In this document: piece by piece, positions 8,024 through 15,215 of the stretch
Layout: each line of letters starts with the position of its first letter
How positions within the stretch are numbered: position 1 is the first letter of the stretch
NCBI RefSeq assembly: GCF_024345975.1
Contig: NZ_JAGQCD010000028.1
Coordinates: 1-43,306 of the forward strand
Source of the DNA: Cyanobium sp. Cruz-8D1
Lineage (GTDB): Bacteria; Cyanobacteriota; Cyanobacteriia; PCC-6307; Cyanobiaceae
DNA: 43,306 nucleotides
Direction of reading: 5' to 3'
Notes under the pieces: model-generated
The model's database searches: none
Seen by the model: the letters and a program-made list of their open reading frames with translations, nothing else
What the model was told of the DNA's origin: nothing
Made by a program: the position numbers and the translations under genes

Positions 8024-8985
8024 AGGAACTGCGCCTGGCCCTGGCCGCTGGACGGGTCGGGGCTCTCGGCGGCAGGGGTGGCGGGCGCCAGGGGCTGGCC
8101 GTTCCAGCGCACGGATCCGGCCGCCGGGGCCGGATCGAGCCGCAGGCTGAAGGGAGGCAGGACCGGCAGGCTGAGGCTGCCCTGCGCCGCCGGCAGCTGG
8201 GTTTCCACGCCCCGATCGCTGCGCAGCGACACCCGGGTGGGCTTGGACAGCTCGAGGCGCAGCAGGCCGAGGGCCAGATCAGGGCGAATCTGGCTGGTTT
8301 CACGGCGCAGCCGCTGCAGCCCCTGGCCGGCGGCGGCCTTGCCCAGGGGGCGCAGGTCGGGGTAGGCGCCGAGGATCGCCCGATCGGCATCCTCCAGATT
8401 CGCCTGGTCGGCCTGGGCGGCACTCAGGGGCGGAATGGGCCGCAGGGCGTTGAGGCCCTGGGCGGCCAGGTGGCGCTGCTGCAGGTTGAGGCCATAGAGG
8501 AGCCCGGCGCAGAGCACCGCGTAGAGAACGGTGCCCTGCCAGGTGGTGAAGACATCGATCGAGCCGGGGGTGAAGCGCAGCAGCACCGTGTCCCGCCGTC
8601 GCCCGTGGCGCCGGTCCGGCTCCGGTGGCAGCACCCCGTCCAGACAGCCGGCGGGCAGCTCCAGATGGTGCTCCAGCAGGGGAAGCATGGTGCGCAGGTA
8701 GGCCGCTTCCGGCAGCCGGTCCCGCCAGCCCCGCTCCAGGGCCTCCAGCACGGCGGTGCTGATGCGGGTGTCCAGCGCCAGCTGGCGCAGGCCGATGCCG
8801 CGGCTCTCCCGGGCTTCGCGCAGCTGCTGGCCGGCCAGCAGCAGGGGATCCTGCCGTCGCTCCTCCACCACCTTCCCCATGCGGCGGCGCTGCCCCGGCA
8901 GGCGCTCGCGCAGACGCTGAAACAGCGACGGGGCCGGCTTGGGCAAGGAAGGGGGGCTCAGGGAGCGACGGCCAGGGGAGCCCAT
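7978..8985 (-). CDS. RodZ-like helix-turn-helix membrane protein
   Basis: The product is 335 aa from ATG 8985. A cytoplasmic Cro/C1-type HTH of the RodZ kind (QLREARESRGIGLRQLALD, then TRISTAVLEALERG and LPEAAYLRTMLPLLEHHL) is followed by a basic stretch, one membrane helix (VLYAVLCAGLLYGLNL) and a periplasmic domain with a DUF4115-like strand (SKPTRVSLRSDRG). RodZ proteins couple MreB to the cell wall in rod-shaped cells; here this is a family-level inference only. The chosen start overlaps the upstream pseudouridine synthase gene by 28 bp; a later ATG at 8880 would remove the overlap but also some basic N-terminal sequence. The 3' end runs 46 bp into malQ on the opposite strand. Confidence 0.8.
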   Translation of the reverse strand: MGSPGRRSLSPPSLPKPAPSLFQRLRERLPGQRRRMGKVVEERRQDPLLLAGQQLREARESRGIGLRQLALDTRISTAVLEALERGWRDRLPEAAYLRTMLPLLEHHLELPAGCLDGVLPPEPDRRHGRRRDTVLLRFTPGSIDVFTTWQGTVLYAVLCAGLLYGLNLQQRHLAAQGLNALRPIPPLSAAQADQANLEDADRAILGAYPDLRPLGKAAAGQGLQRLRRETSQIRPDLALGLLRLELSKPTRVSLRSDRGVETQLPAAQGSLSLPVLPPFSLRLDPAPAAGSVRWNGQPLAPATPAAESPDPSSGQGQAQFLYPPLPAAAPSRPRP

Positions 8986-9677
8986 TCTCCCGCTTCGACC
9001 GCACGCCAGGATCCTTCCGCCAGATCGCCCAGCTGCACCGGGCCGATGGCGATTCGCCTCAGATCCAGCACCGGGTGGCCGAGGATCGCCGCCGTGCGCC
9101 GGATCTGGCGGTTGCGACCCTCCCGCAGCACCAGCTCCAGCAGGGTGGCGCCGCGGTGGTGGCGCCGCCGATGCAGTTCCACCGGCTGGCTGGGCAGGCC
9201 ATCGAGGGGCACACCGGCTCGCCAGCGCTCCAGGGTGGCCGGCGGCGGCCATCCCTCGACCCACACCTGGTAGGTCTTGCGATGGCCGTAGCGGGGGTGG
9301 GTGAGGCGCAGGGTGAGGTCGCCGTCGTTGCTGAGCAGCAGGGCGCCCCGGCTGTCGGCATCGAGCCGGCCCACCGGATGCAGGCCGCGGCGCCGCTCCG
9401 TTGGCAGCAGGTCGAGCACGGTGGGGCGGCCGTGGGGGTCGTGGCAGGTGCTGAGCACCCCGGGCGGCTTGTTGAGCAGCAGGGTCAGGGTGGAGCGGGG
9501 CAGCTCCAGGGGCTGGCCGTCGACGCTGATGCGGTCGCAGGCGGGATCGGCGCGGTCGCCCAGCTGGGCCAGGTCACCGTTGACCCGCACCCGGCCGTCA
9601 CGCAGCCACGTCTCCGCCTCCCGGCGGGAGCAGAGCCCTGCGGCAGCCACGAGTTTCTGCAGACGATCGGCAGCCAT
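8958..9677 (-). CDS. RsuA/RluB-family 23S/16S rRNA pseudouridine synthase
   Basis: The 239-aa enzyme has an N-terminal S4 RNA-binding domain (MAADRLQKLVAAAGLCSRRE, then GRVRVNG) and the catalytic core of the RsuA/RluB/RluE branch, with the aspartate in HPVGRLDADSRGALLLSNDG. NKPPGVLSTCHDPHGRPTV and REGRNRQIRR are also typical. It converts a uridine in rRNA to pseudouridine. The sequence alone does not tell RsuA (16S) from RluB/E (23S). The coding end overlaps the RodZ-like gene start. It is divergent from the sigma factor gene over an 89-bp gap that contains a strong hairpin and a palindrome. Confidence 0.92.
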   Translation of the reverse strand: MAADRLQKLVAAAGLCSRREAETWLRDGRVRVNGDLAQLGDRADPACDRISVDGQPLELPRSTLTLLLNKPPGVLSTCHDPHGRPTVLDLLPTERRRGLHPVGRLDADSRGALLLSNDGDLTLRLTHPRYGHRKTYQVWVEGWPPPATLERWRAGVPLDGLPSQPVELHRRRHHRGATLLELVLREGRNRQIRRTAAILGHPVLDLRRIAIGPVQLGDLAEGSWRAVEAGEWAPLAVAP

Positions 9678-9687
9678 CCCCCCATTC

Positions 9688-9719
9688 TGCGGACCACTCC
9701 AGGTCGGAGCGAGTCCGCA
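9688..9719. promoter_or_regulatory. Two-tier hairpin in divergent intergenic region
   Basis: Arms TGCGGAC (9688-9694) and GTCCGCA (9713-9719) enclose a second stem CTCC (9697-9700) / GGAG (9706-9709) with an AGGTC loop. No T-run follows on either strand, so it is not an obvious intrinsic terminator. It could be part of the 5' leader of either divergent gene or a protein-binding site. Function is unknown. Confidence 0.45.
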
Positions 9720-9732
9720 AAGTGATGGTAGG

Positions 9733-9758
9733 GTTACGAAACCACATGGTTTCGTAAC
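9733..9758. promoter_or_regulatory. Perfect 12-bp-arm inverted repeat before sigma factor gene
   Basis: GTTACGAAACCA (9733-9744) and its exact reverse complement TGGTTTCGTAAC (9747-9758) are separated by two bases. The site ends eight bases before the sigma factor ATG (9767). The spacing and symmetry suit a dimeric repressor operator, or an RNA hairpin that would hide the ribosome binding site (GGGAAG at 9761-9766). It is distinctly AT-richer than its surroundings. Confidence 0.65.
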
Positions 9759-9766
9759 AAGGGAAG

Positions 9767-10756
9767 ATGCCTTCGATCACCATCACCGCTGCTTCCGCGT
9801 CCCTGCTGGTTCCCACCGGAGATTCGTTGCGCTCCTACCTGCGGGACATCGGCCGCGTGCCGCTGCTCAGCCATGAGCAGGAGATCACCCTGGGCCGGCA
9901 GGTGCAGGAGCTGATGGCCCTGGAGGACATGCGCGAGGAACTCAGCCTGCGCTCCGGTGGCGAGGAGCCCAGCCCCGAACTGCTCGCCGCCGAGGCGGGC
10001 CTCACCCCGGCGATGCTGCGCAAGCGTCTGCACGCCGGCCGCCGCGCCAAGGAGCGGATGGTGGCGGCCAACCTGCGCCTGGTGGTGAGCGTCGCCAAGA
10101 AGTACACCAAGCGGAACATGGAGCTGCTCGACCTGATCCAGGAGGGCACGATCGGCCTGGTGCGGGGTGTCGAGAAGTTCGACCCCACCCGCGGCTACAA
10201 GTTCTCCACCTACGCCTACTGGTGGATCCGCCAGGGCATCACCCGCGCCATCGCCGAGAAGAGCCGCACGATCCGGCTGCCGATCCACATCACCGAAACA
10301 CTCAACAAGCTCAAGAAGGGCCAACGCGAACTGAGCCAGGAGCTGGGCCGCACCCCCACCCTGAGCGAACTGGCGCTGGCGGTGGAACTCCCCGAAGACG
10401 AGGTGAAAGACCTGCTCTGCCGGGCCCGCCAGCCGGTGAGCCTGGAAACCAAAGTGGGCGACGGGGAGGACACTGAGCTGCTGGATCTGCTGGCCGGGGA
10501 CGACCTGCTGCCGGCCGACCTGGTGGACGGCGAGTGCCTCAAGGGGGACCTGCGGGCCCTGCTCGAGCAGCTGCCGGAGCTGCAGGGCCGGGTGCTGAAG
10601 ATGCGCTACGGCATCGACGGCGAAGAGCCGATGAGCCTCACCGGCATTGCCCGCACGCTGGGGATGAGCCGTGACAAGACCCGCAATCTGGAGCGGCGTG
10701 CCCTCGAAGGTATTCGCCACCACTCCCGCTCCCTCGAGGCCTACCTGGTGGCCTGA
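9767..10756 (+). CDS. RpoD-like sigma-70 factor, group 2/3
   Basis: The 329-aa protein has region 1.2 ([20 protein letters not shown]), regions 2.1-2.4 ([38 protein letters not shown], then [18 protein letters not shown]), region 3 ([18 protein letters not shown]) and region 4 with a helix-turn-helix ([20 protein letters not shown]). It lacks the long N-terminal region 1.1 of the primary sigma factor and region 4.2 departs from the usual V-S-R-E-R-V-R-Q-I-E pattern. It is therefore a non-primary factor of the kind cyanobacteria use for stress, light or circadian responses. The exact Sig letter cannot be assigned from sequence alone. A perfect palindrome sits directly upstream, suggesting tight control. 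The Shine-Dalgarno-like GGGAAG abuts the ATG, an unusually short spacing. Confidence 0.93.
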   Translation: MPSITITAASASLLVPTGDSLRSYLRDIGRVPLLSHEQEITLGRQVQELMALEDMREELSLRSGGEEPSPELLAAEAGLTPAMLRKRLHAGRRAKERMVAANLRLVVSVAKKYTKRNMELLDLIQEGTIGLVRGVEKFDPTRGYKFSTYAYWWIRQGITRAIAEKSRTIRLPIHITETLNKLKKGQRELSQELGRTPTLSELALAVELPEDEVKDLLCRARQPVSLETKVGDGEDTELLDLLAGDDLLPADLVDGECLKGDLRALLEQLPELQGRVLKMRYGIDGEEPMSLTGIARTLGMSRDKTRNLERRALEGIRHHSRSLEAYLVA

Positions 10757-10772
10757 GCCACCACGGCCCGTC

Positions 10773-10795
10773 AAAAAGCCCCCGTTTCCGGGGGC
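10773..10795 (-). terminator. Rho-independent terminator of the RRM gene
   Basis: Read on the minus strand: stem GCCCCCG, loop GAAA, stem CGGGGGC, then TTTTT. It lies 28 bp past the stop of the RRM gene (10823). On the plus strand no T-run follows, so it serves the leftward gene only. Confidence 0.8.
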
Positions 10796-10822
10796 CCTGT
10801 GCCTGCCATGCGCGGCTTGGCT

Positions 10823-11110
10823 TCAGTAGCGGGGACGGCCACCACCGGTGCCGCCGCCGCCGCCACCAGTGCGGGGCTGGGCCTTGTTGACCCGGATCAT
10901 CCGGCCCATCCACTCGACATCCTGAAGATCGTCGATGGCCTTGGTTTCATCGGCCTCATTGGCCATTTCCACGAAGGCGAAGCCGCGCTTGCGGCCGGTT
11001 TCCCGGTCGACGGGCAAGCTGCAGTTCCGCAGTTCTCCATACTGCGCAAACAGATGGTTGAGATCCTCCACCTCCGCATCGAAGGAGAGATTTCCAACGT
11101 AAATCGTCAT
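10823..11110 (-). CDS. RRM RNA-binding protein with glycine-rich tail (Rbp type)
   Basis: The 95-aa protein is a single RNA-recognition motif: RNP2 is TIYVGNLSF at residues 2-10 and RNP1 is RKRGFAFVEM at about 40-49. A Gly-rich tail follows (GGGGGGTGGG) and ends RPRY. This is the architecture of cyanobacterial Rbp proteins, many of them cold-inducible, which bind RNA and help localise thylakoid-protein mRNAs. The upstream 138-bp gap is AT-richer than most of the window and likely holds its promoter and leader. A clear intrinsic terminator follows. Confidence 0.95.
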   Translation of the reverse strand: MTIYVGNLSFDAEVEDLNHLFAQYGELRNCSLPVDRETGRKRGFAFVEMANEADETKAIDDLQDVEWMGRMIRVNKAQPRTGGGGGGTGGGRPRY

Positions 11111-11248
11111 GAACAGAGAAACAATTATGAACAGATTCGTCGATAGCCCTTACGGGACGTTGTCACTCGCCGAAGAGAAATCTATGAATCAGTAGAAGCG
11201 TACAGCCTGGCTGGGCTGGCAGGCTGGGGCCGTTGCGCAGGGCGAAGC

Positions 11249-11494
11249 ATGAAGGAGAAAACAACGGCCATCGCCCTGGTGGCGCTCTGGGTGCTCGGCT
11301 GGGGCGTCGGCGGTTCGCTGATCGATGCCGGCCTGATCAGGGCGGAGGTCTACAGCCTGGAAGGGGGACAGGTGGGAACCCTGATCACCTTCGTGCTCTG
11401 GAGCCTGCTGTGGGGCGGACTGGGCCTGAAGCTGTGGCAGAGAAGGGGCTCTGGGGGATCCCAAGACGCCCACCCAGAAGAAGGCGCACCCTGA
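11249..11494 (+). CDS. Small two-helix membrane protein
   Basis: 81 aa from ATG 11249. There are two hydrophobic helices (IALVALWVLGWGVGGSLI and VGTLITFVLWSLLWGGLGL) joined by a short loop, with a basic start (MKEKTT) and a polar, Pro/Glu-containing C-terminus. I do not recognise a family. It is divergent from the RRM gene and convergent, with a 20-bp gap, with the next small gene. The hydrophobic pattern and the clean start make a real gene plausible. Confidence 0.6.
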   Translation: MKEKTTAIALVALWVLGWGVGGSLIDAGLIRAEVYSLEGGQVGTLITFVLWSLLWGGLGLKLWQRRGSGGSQDAHPEEGAP

Positions 11495-11514
11495 CTCTCA
11501 CCAAGAGCCCTGGG

Positions 11515-11715
11515 CTACTTGCGGATACCGAGCAGCTGGGCGCCGTAATGCTCGCTGAATTCGGCCTGGTGCTGCCAGGCGGAGAGGAGGGTCTTGGCGA
11601 CCTTGCGCAGTTCCGCGATGTCGTCGCAGCTGTCGATGGCGCGGGAGTGGACGGCGATCGAGAACTGACGGTTGAGGGAGAGGGAGGCCTGCATGACGTT
11701 CTTGCGATATTTCAT
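11515..11715 (-). CDS. Small conserved-looking hypothetical protein
   Basis: The frame is open upstream to 11766, but the likely start is the ATG at 11715 (MKYRKNVMQASLSLNRQFSI) or the internal ATG at 11694. The product is about 59-66 aa, soluble and alpha-helical (DSCDDIAELRKVAKTLLSAW, then HQAEFSEHYGAQLLGIRK). It is the last member of a leftward run after the two-helix membrane protein (69-bp gap). No function can be assigned. Confidence 0.6.
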   Translation of the reverse strand: MKYRKNVMQASLSLNRQFSIAVHSRAIDSCDDIAELRKVAKTLLSAWQHQAEFSEHYGAQLLGIRK

Positions 11716-11784
11716 TACGTTACAAGCACTTGCTGACTGGTAGGCGGGGGCAACCCGTACCGTCAAGCCAGTAGGTCTGGATGC

Positions 11785-12273
11785 TCAGAAGAACTGGTCG
11801 AAGTTGTCAAAGTCGACCGCGCTGAAGGTGCCGTCCTGCACCTGGGCCATCAAACGCTCCAGCTGAACCCACAGGGCACCGCCGGTCAGCAGCGACAGCA
11901 CGAAGGCCACCAGCAGGGCGGTGCCGGCGCCGAAGCCGAACACCTGCAGGCTGGCACCGATGAAGAGGGTCACGCCGATCACCAGGCCCCCATAGGGCAA
12001 GGTCGTTTCCACGTTGGAGATCGGCAACAGGGCCAGCCTGTCCTGCTTCCAGCCCTCGAGCCGGTTCTGGATCATCTTGGCGAAGGTGAGGCCACACAGC
12101 ACGGCCATGGCCAGGCCAATCCCGGCCAGCAGGTAAGGCGGGTAAGTGAGCGGGGCGTACTCCAGGAGGATCTCCAGGGCATCCAGATCGCCGAAATCGC
12201 CGCTGGCCTGGTCCAGCCCCGCCTGCTGCAGGGTCACCGGAGCAGTGGAGAGGGCGGCCAGCAGCTGGGTCAC
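11785..12273 (-). CDS. Two/three-helix membrane protein, function unknown
   Basis: The 162-aa protein has hydrophobic segments around PPYLLAGIGLAMAVLCGL and GLVIGVTLFIGASLQVFGF plus TALLVAFVLSLLTGGAL, and ends in an acidic/aromatic tail (VDFDNFDQFF). The middle loop (MIQNRLEGWKQDRLALLPIS) is probably cytoplasmic. I do not recognise a named family. It follows the DUF2339 gene by 53 bp on the same strand, so co-transcription is likely. Confidence 0.75.
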   Translation of the reverse strand: MTQLLAALSTAPVTLQQAGLDQASGDFGDLDALEILLEYAPLTYPPYLLAGIGLAMAVLCGLTFAKMIQNRLEGWKQDRLALLPISNVETTLPYGGLVIGVTLFIGASLQVFGFGAGTALLVAFVLSLLTGGALWVQLERLMAQVQDGTFSAVDFDNFDQFF

Positions 12274-12326
12274 GGCAGGGAGTCAGGAAGCGATCGGGCC
12301 CGACCCTAGGCGCCGAGGCCGCCTCC

Positions 12327-15200
12327 TCAGCGAAATCGGCTCCGCAAGCGGTGGACGATGGCATTCAGGGCCAGCAGCAGCAGGCCCACGCCGATGAACA
12401 CCAGACCCCGCAGACCCAGGTCTGCCTGGGCCATGTCGATGGCCAGCAGGCGCAGCAGGCAAGCCCCCAGCCCCACCAACGCCACCAGGCGGAACTGGGG
12501 CTCGCTCAGCACCACCCCTAGCAGATAGATGGTGAAGGCTTCGCCGGTCCACAGGAGCGTCAGCAGGGCGCGGTCGTAGCCGCTGGCCAGCACGAGGGCC
12601 ACGGCGACAAACAGGGGGTAGTACAGCCAGAGGTTGCGGCGCTGCGCCACCCGCGCTCCGATCCAGACCAGCACTGGCCATCCGCCGGGCTGGGCCAGCC
12701 GTTCCAGGACGAGCCAGCGGTGGGAGGCCACAACGAAGGCCGTCTGCAGCGCGATCGCCACCACCCCGGCAGCCTGGGCGACTGGGCTGAGCATGGGGAA
12801 GAGCGAAAGACCCGCACCGAGGCTGTCCACCAGCGCCAGCACCGACAGCCAGTAAACGATCACGCCATACACCTGCAGCCGGATGGCGAACAGCCTCACC
12901 AGAGCCGGGCAGACCAGCACCAACGCCAGCAGCGACCAGGCGACGGGTCGCCAGGGGGCGCTGATTTCCCCCTGCAGCGTCAGGCCCACACCCAGCAGGG
13001 CACCCTCAAGGAAACAGGGCTGCACCAGCTGCCAGGGCCGCAGCCGGGCCAGGTCCGCCCCCGCCCGGAAGAACCAGCCGTGCAGACAAACGGCGATGGC
13101 CAGGAGCTCGATCAACCAGCGACCCCGCAACTGCAGGGCCCCGAGCGTCACCAGCTCCTGGCTGGGCCCGATCACCAGCAGATAGGCGACGCCGAAACCG
13201 GCCAGGTAGATCAGAGACAGCACCAGAGCCACCCGCACCGCCGCCGCCCGCAGCCGGTGGGTGGTGGCCAGGGCCGCGGCGGACAGCAGCAGCCAGGCCG
13301 CCCCTGGCAACAGCGGCGAGATCGGCTCCAGCAGCCACAGGGCGCCCAGTCCCACATCAAAGCCCAGCAGGCCGAGGCCGAGGCCTTGCAGGCGGCCGCT
13401 GCCACCCCTCACCGCCAACAGCAACGCCAGCAGCCCCAGGGGCAGCAGGCGCCCGAGCAGGGCGACCGGCGGCCAAGGGGCCTGGGCCAGAAGCGCCAGC
13501 CAGCCAAAGGCGTGGGCCGCCCCAATGGCCACGCTGACGCCCAGCAGCAGGCCGGGGGGACGCCAGCGCCGTGCCGCCACCAGGAAGGCCCCCATCACCA
13601 CCAGGCTCAATGGAGAGCGCCAGTCCTGCGGCACCACCAGCGCTGGCCCCACGGCGATCAGGCCGCCGGCCAGCCAGCCCAGCAGAGGTGGCAGGGGTAG
13701 CGGCACGCCGCGACGCTGCAGCAGCACCTGCATCCCGGCCAGCAGGGCGGCCCCGCCGGTGAGCACGGCGCCGGCCTGCAGCTGGGCCACCGGATCACGG
13801 CTCACCAGCGCCGCCACCAGGCCCGTGATCGCCAGCAGCTGGCCCGCCGCGGCGCTGAGCCACCAACCGACGCGGCGCAGGGGCTCGGAGCCCTCCCGCA
13901 CCGCCAGGCCCAGGAACAGCAGGCACTCCAGCAGCACAACGCCGGCCAGCAGCGGCCCATCGGCGATCACTGGCGCCAGGCTCAGCAAGGCGACCAGCAC
14001 CAGGGTCTGCCCCACCAGCGCATCGCCCAGGGCCAGCCAGCGTGGGCCACGGCGCCGGGCACCCCGCCTGAGCAGCAACGCCGCCGCGGCGCTGAGCGCC
14101 AGGGCCGTGGCCCTGGCGGCCGCCCCACGGGGATAGAGCAGCAGGGCGAGGCCGAGGCCGCCCCAGAGACTCAGCAGCAGGGCCGCGGGCAGGGCCTGAA
14201 ACCGGGCTGGCGCCGCCCCCGGCCGGTGCAGCCGCAGCAGGCCCAGGCCGAAGACCAGCACCGCCGCCAGGGCGGCGCCGCTCGTCAGGAGGCTGGAGAC
14301 AGCCAGCGCCGGGCCGTTGGCCAGAAACCAGGCGAGCTGAAACAGGCCATAGACCCAGCTCACCACCAGCCGGTGCCACGGCCAGCGGTGCCGCAGGGGC
14401 AGCTCGCCGCCCACCAGGGCGATGACCGTGGCGATCGCCAGGGCAGGGCCGCCCTGGGGAGCGATCGCCAGGGGCACCAGGCTCACGGCCACGTGCAGCG
14501 ACGCGATCGTGGCGGTGCGTGCTGTGGCGGCCAGGCCGAGGTTGACCGCCACACCCATGGCCAGCAGGGCCAGAACCGCCGCCGGGTCCTCCACCCACTG
14601 CAGCCCGAGCTCGGGCAACCCACCGGCGGCGGCGCAGGCGAACAGGACCAGGGCACCGCCACCGCTGCGCAGGCCATCGGTGAGGTCACGCCAGCGCTCC
14701 CGACGGCCCCAGAGCAGCGACGGCAGGGCCAGGAGCCCGCCCGCCAGCAGGATGACCAGAAAGCCCTCACGGGCCTCCAGCCGGAAACCTGCGTTGATCG
14801 TCATGAAGGTGACCCCGGCCACCACCACGAGCACACCGAGCAGGCCGCTCCAGTTCTCCACCAGCCGCCGCTCGATCCGCTTCCAGGGTCCGGCGGCGCC
14901 CTTGGCCGACCGCAGCGGAGCCCCGGGCGCGGGCGCGGGCAGAATCACCTCTGGCTCCAAGGCCGCCGGCACCAGGGCCACCGGCTTCTCCGCCGGGGCG
15001 ATCCGCGCCTGACCGGGCCAGGGTTCGCCCGCCAGGCGCTTCTCCAGGGCCTCGCTCCACAACGACAGGGCGAAGAAGCGCTGGCTGAGTGAAACGGTGT
15101 GACGCTCGAGGCGTCTGAGACGCCGCTCCAGGGACAGGGTCTGCAGGATCCACCCGGCCACCAGCAGCACCAGGACGATCAGCAGCAGTGCCTCGGTCAA
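12327..15200 (-). CDS. DUF2339 polytopic membrane protein
   Basis: 957 aa. The N-terminus has one helix and a coiled-coil stretch (SLERRLRRLERHTVSLSQRF), then a Pro/Ala linker. The signature ENWSGLLGVLVVVAGVTFM introduces a long array of well over twenty membrane helices filling the rest. This matches DUF2339 proteins, which are very large integral membrane proteins of unknown function in bacteria. The high Ala/Leu/Gly content produces many long false frames on the opposite strand. It starts at ATG 15200, 15 bp after the UbiB-like gene, and is followed by two smaller same-strand genes, suggesting an envelope-related operon. Confidence 0.88.
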   Translation of the reverse strand: MTEALLLIVLVLLVAGWILQTLSLERRLRRLERHTVSLSQRFFALSLWSEALEKRLAGEPWPGQARIAPAEKPVALVPAALEPEVILPAPAPGAPLRSAKGAAGPWKRIERRLVENWSGLLGVLVVVAGVTFMTINAGFRLEAREGFLVILLAGGLLALPSLLWGRRERWRDLTDGLRSGGGALVLFACAAAGGLPELGLQWVEDPAAVLALLAMGVAVNLGLAATARTATIASLHVAVSLVPLAIAPQGGPALAIATVIALVGGELPLRHRWPWHRLVVSWVYGLFQLAWFLANGPALAVSSLLTSGAALAAVLVFGLGLLRLHRPGAAPARFQALPAALLLSLWGGLGLALLLYPRGAAARATALALSAAAALLLRRGARRRGPRWLALGDALVGQTLVLVALLSLAPVIADGPLLAGVVLLECLLFLGLAVREGSEPLRRVGWWLSAAAGQLLAITGLVAALVSRDPVAQLQAGAVLTGGAALLAGMQVLLQRRGVPLPLPPLLGWLAGGLIAVGPALVVPQDWRSPLSLVVMGAFLVAARRWRPPGLLLGVSVAIGAAHAFGWLALLAQAPWPPVALLGRLLPLGLLALLLAVRGGSGRLQGLGLGLLGFDVGLGALWLLEPISPLLPGAAWLLLSAAALATTHRLRAAAVRVALVLSLIYLAGFGVAYLLVIGPSQELVTLGALQLRGRWLIELLAIAVCLHGWFFRAGADLARLRPWQLVQPCFLEGALLGVGLTLQGEISAPWRPVAWSLLALVLVCPALVRLFAIRLQVYGVIVYWLSVLALVDSLGAGLSLFPMLSPVAQAAGVVAIALQTAFVVASHRWLVLERLAQPGGWPVLVWIGARVAQRRNLWLYYPLFVAVALVLASGYDRALLTLLWTGEAFTIYLLGVVLSEPQFRLVALVGLGACLLRLLAIDMAQADLGLRGLVFIGVGLLLLALNAIVHRLRSRFR
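14431..14468. repeat. HIP1 octamers (two of at least seven)
   Basis: GCGATCGC occurs at 14431-14438 and 14461-14468, and elsewhere in the window at 12751, 16546, 20006, 36711 and 37769. HIP1 is an over-represented octamer of many cyanobacterial genomes. All copies seen lie inside genes. Confidence 0.8.
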
Positions 15201-15215
15201 GGGGCCGGTGGGGGG

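Noticed and set aside
10778-10795. Terminator of the sigma factor gene
   Set aside because: The hairpin has its T-run only on the minus strand, so it ends the RRM transcript; nothing T-rich follows it on the plus strand.
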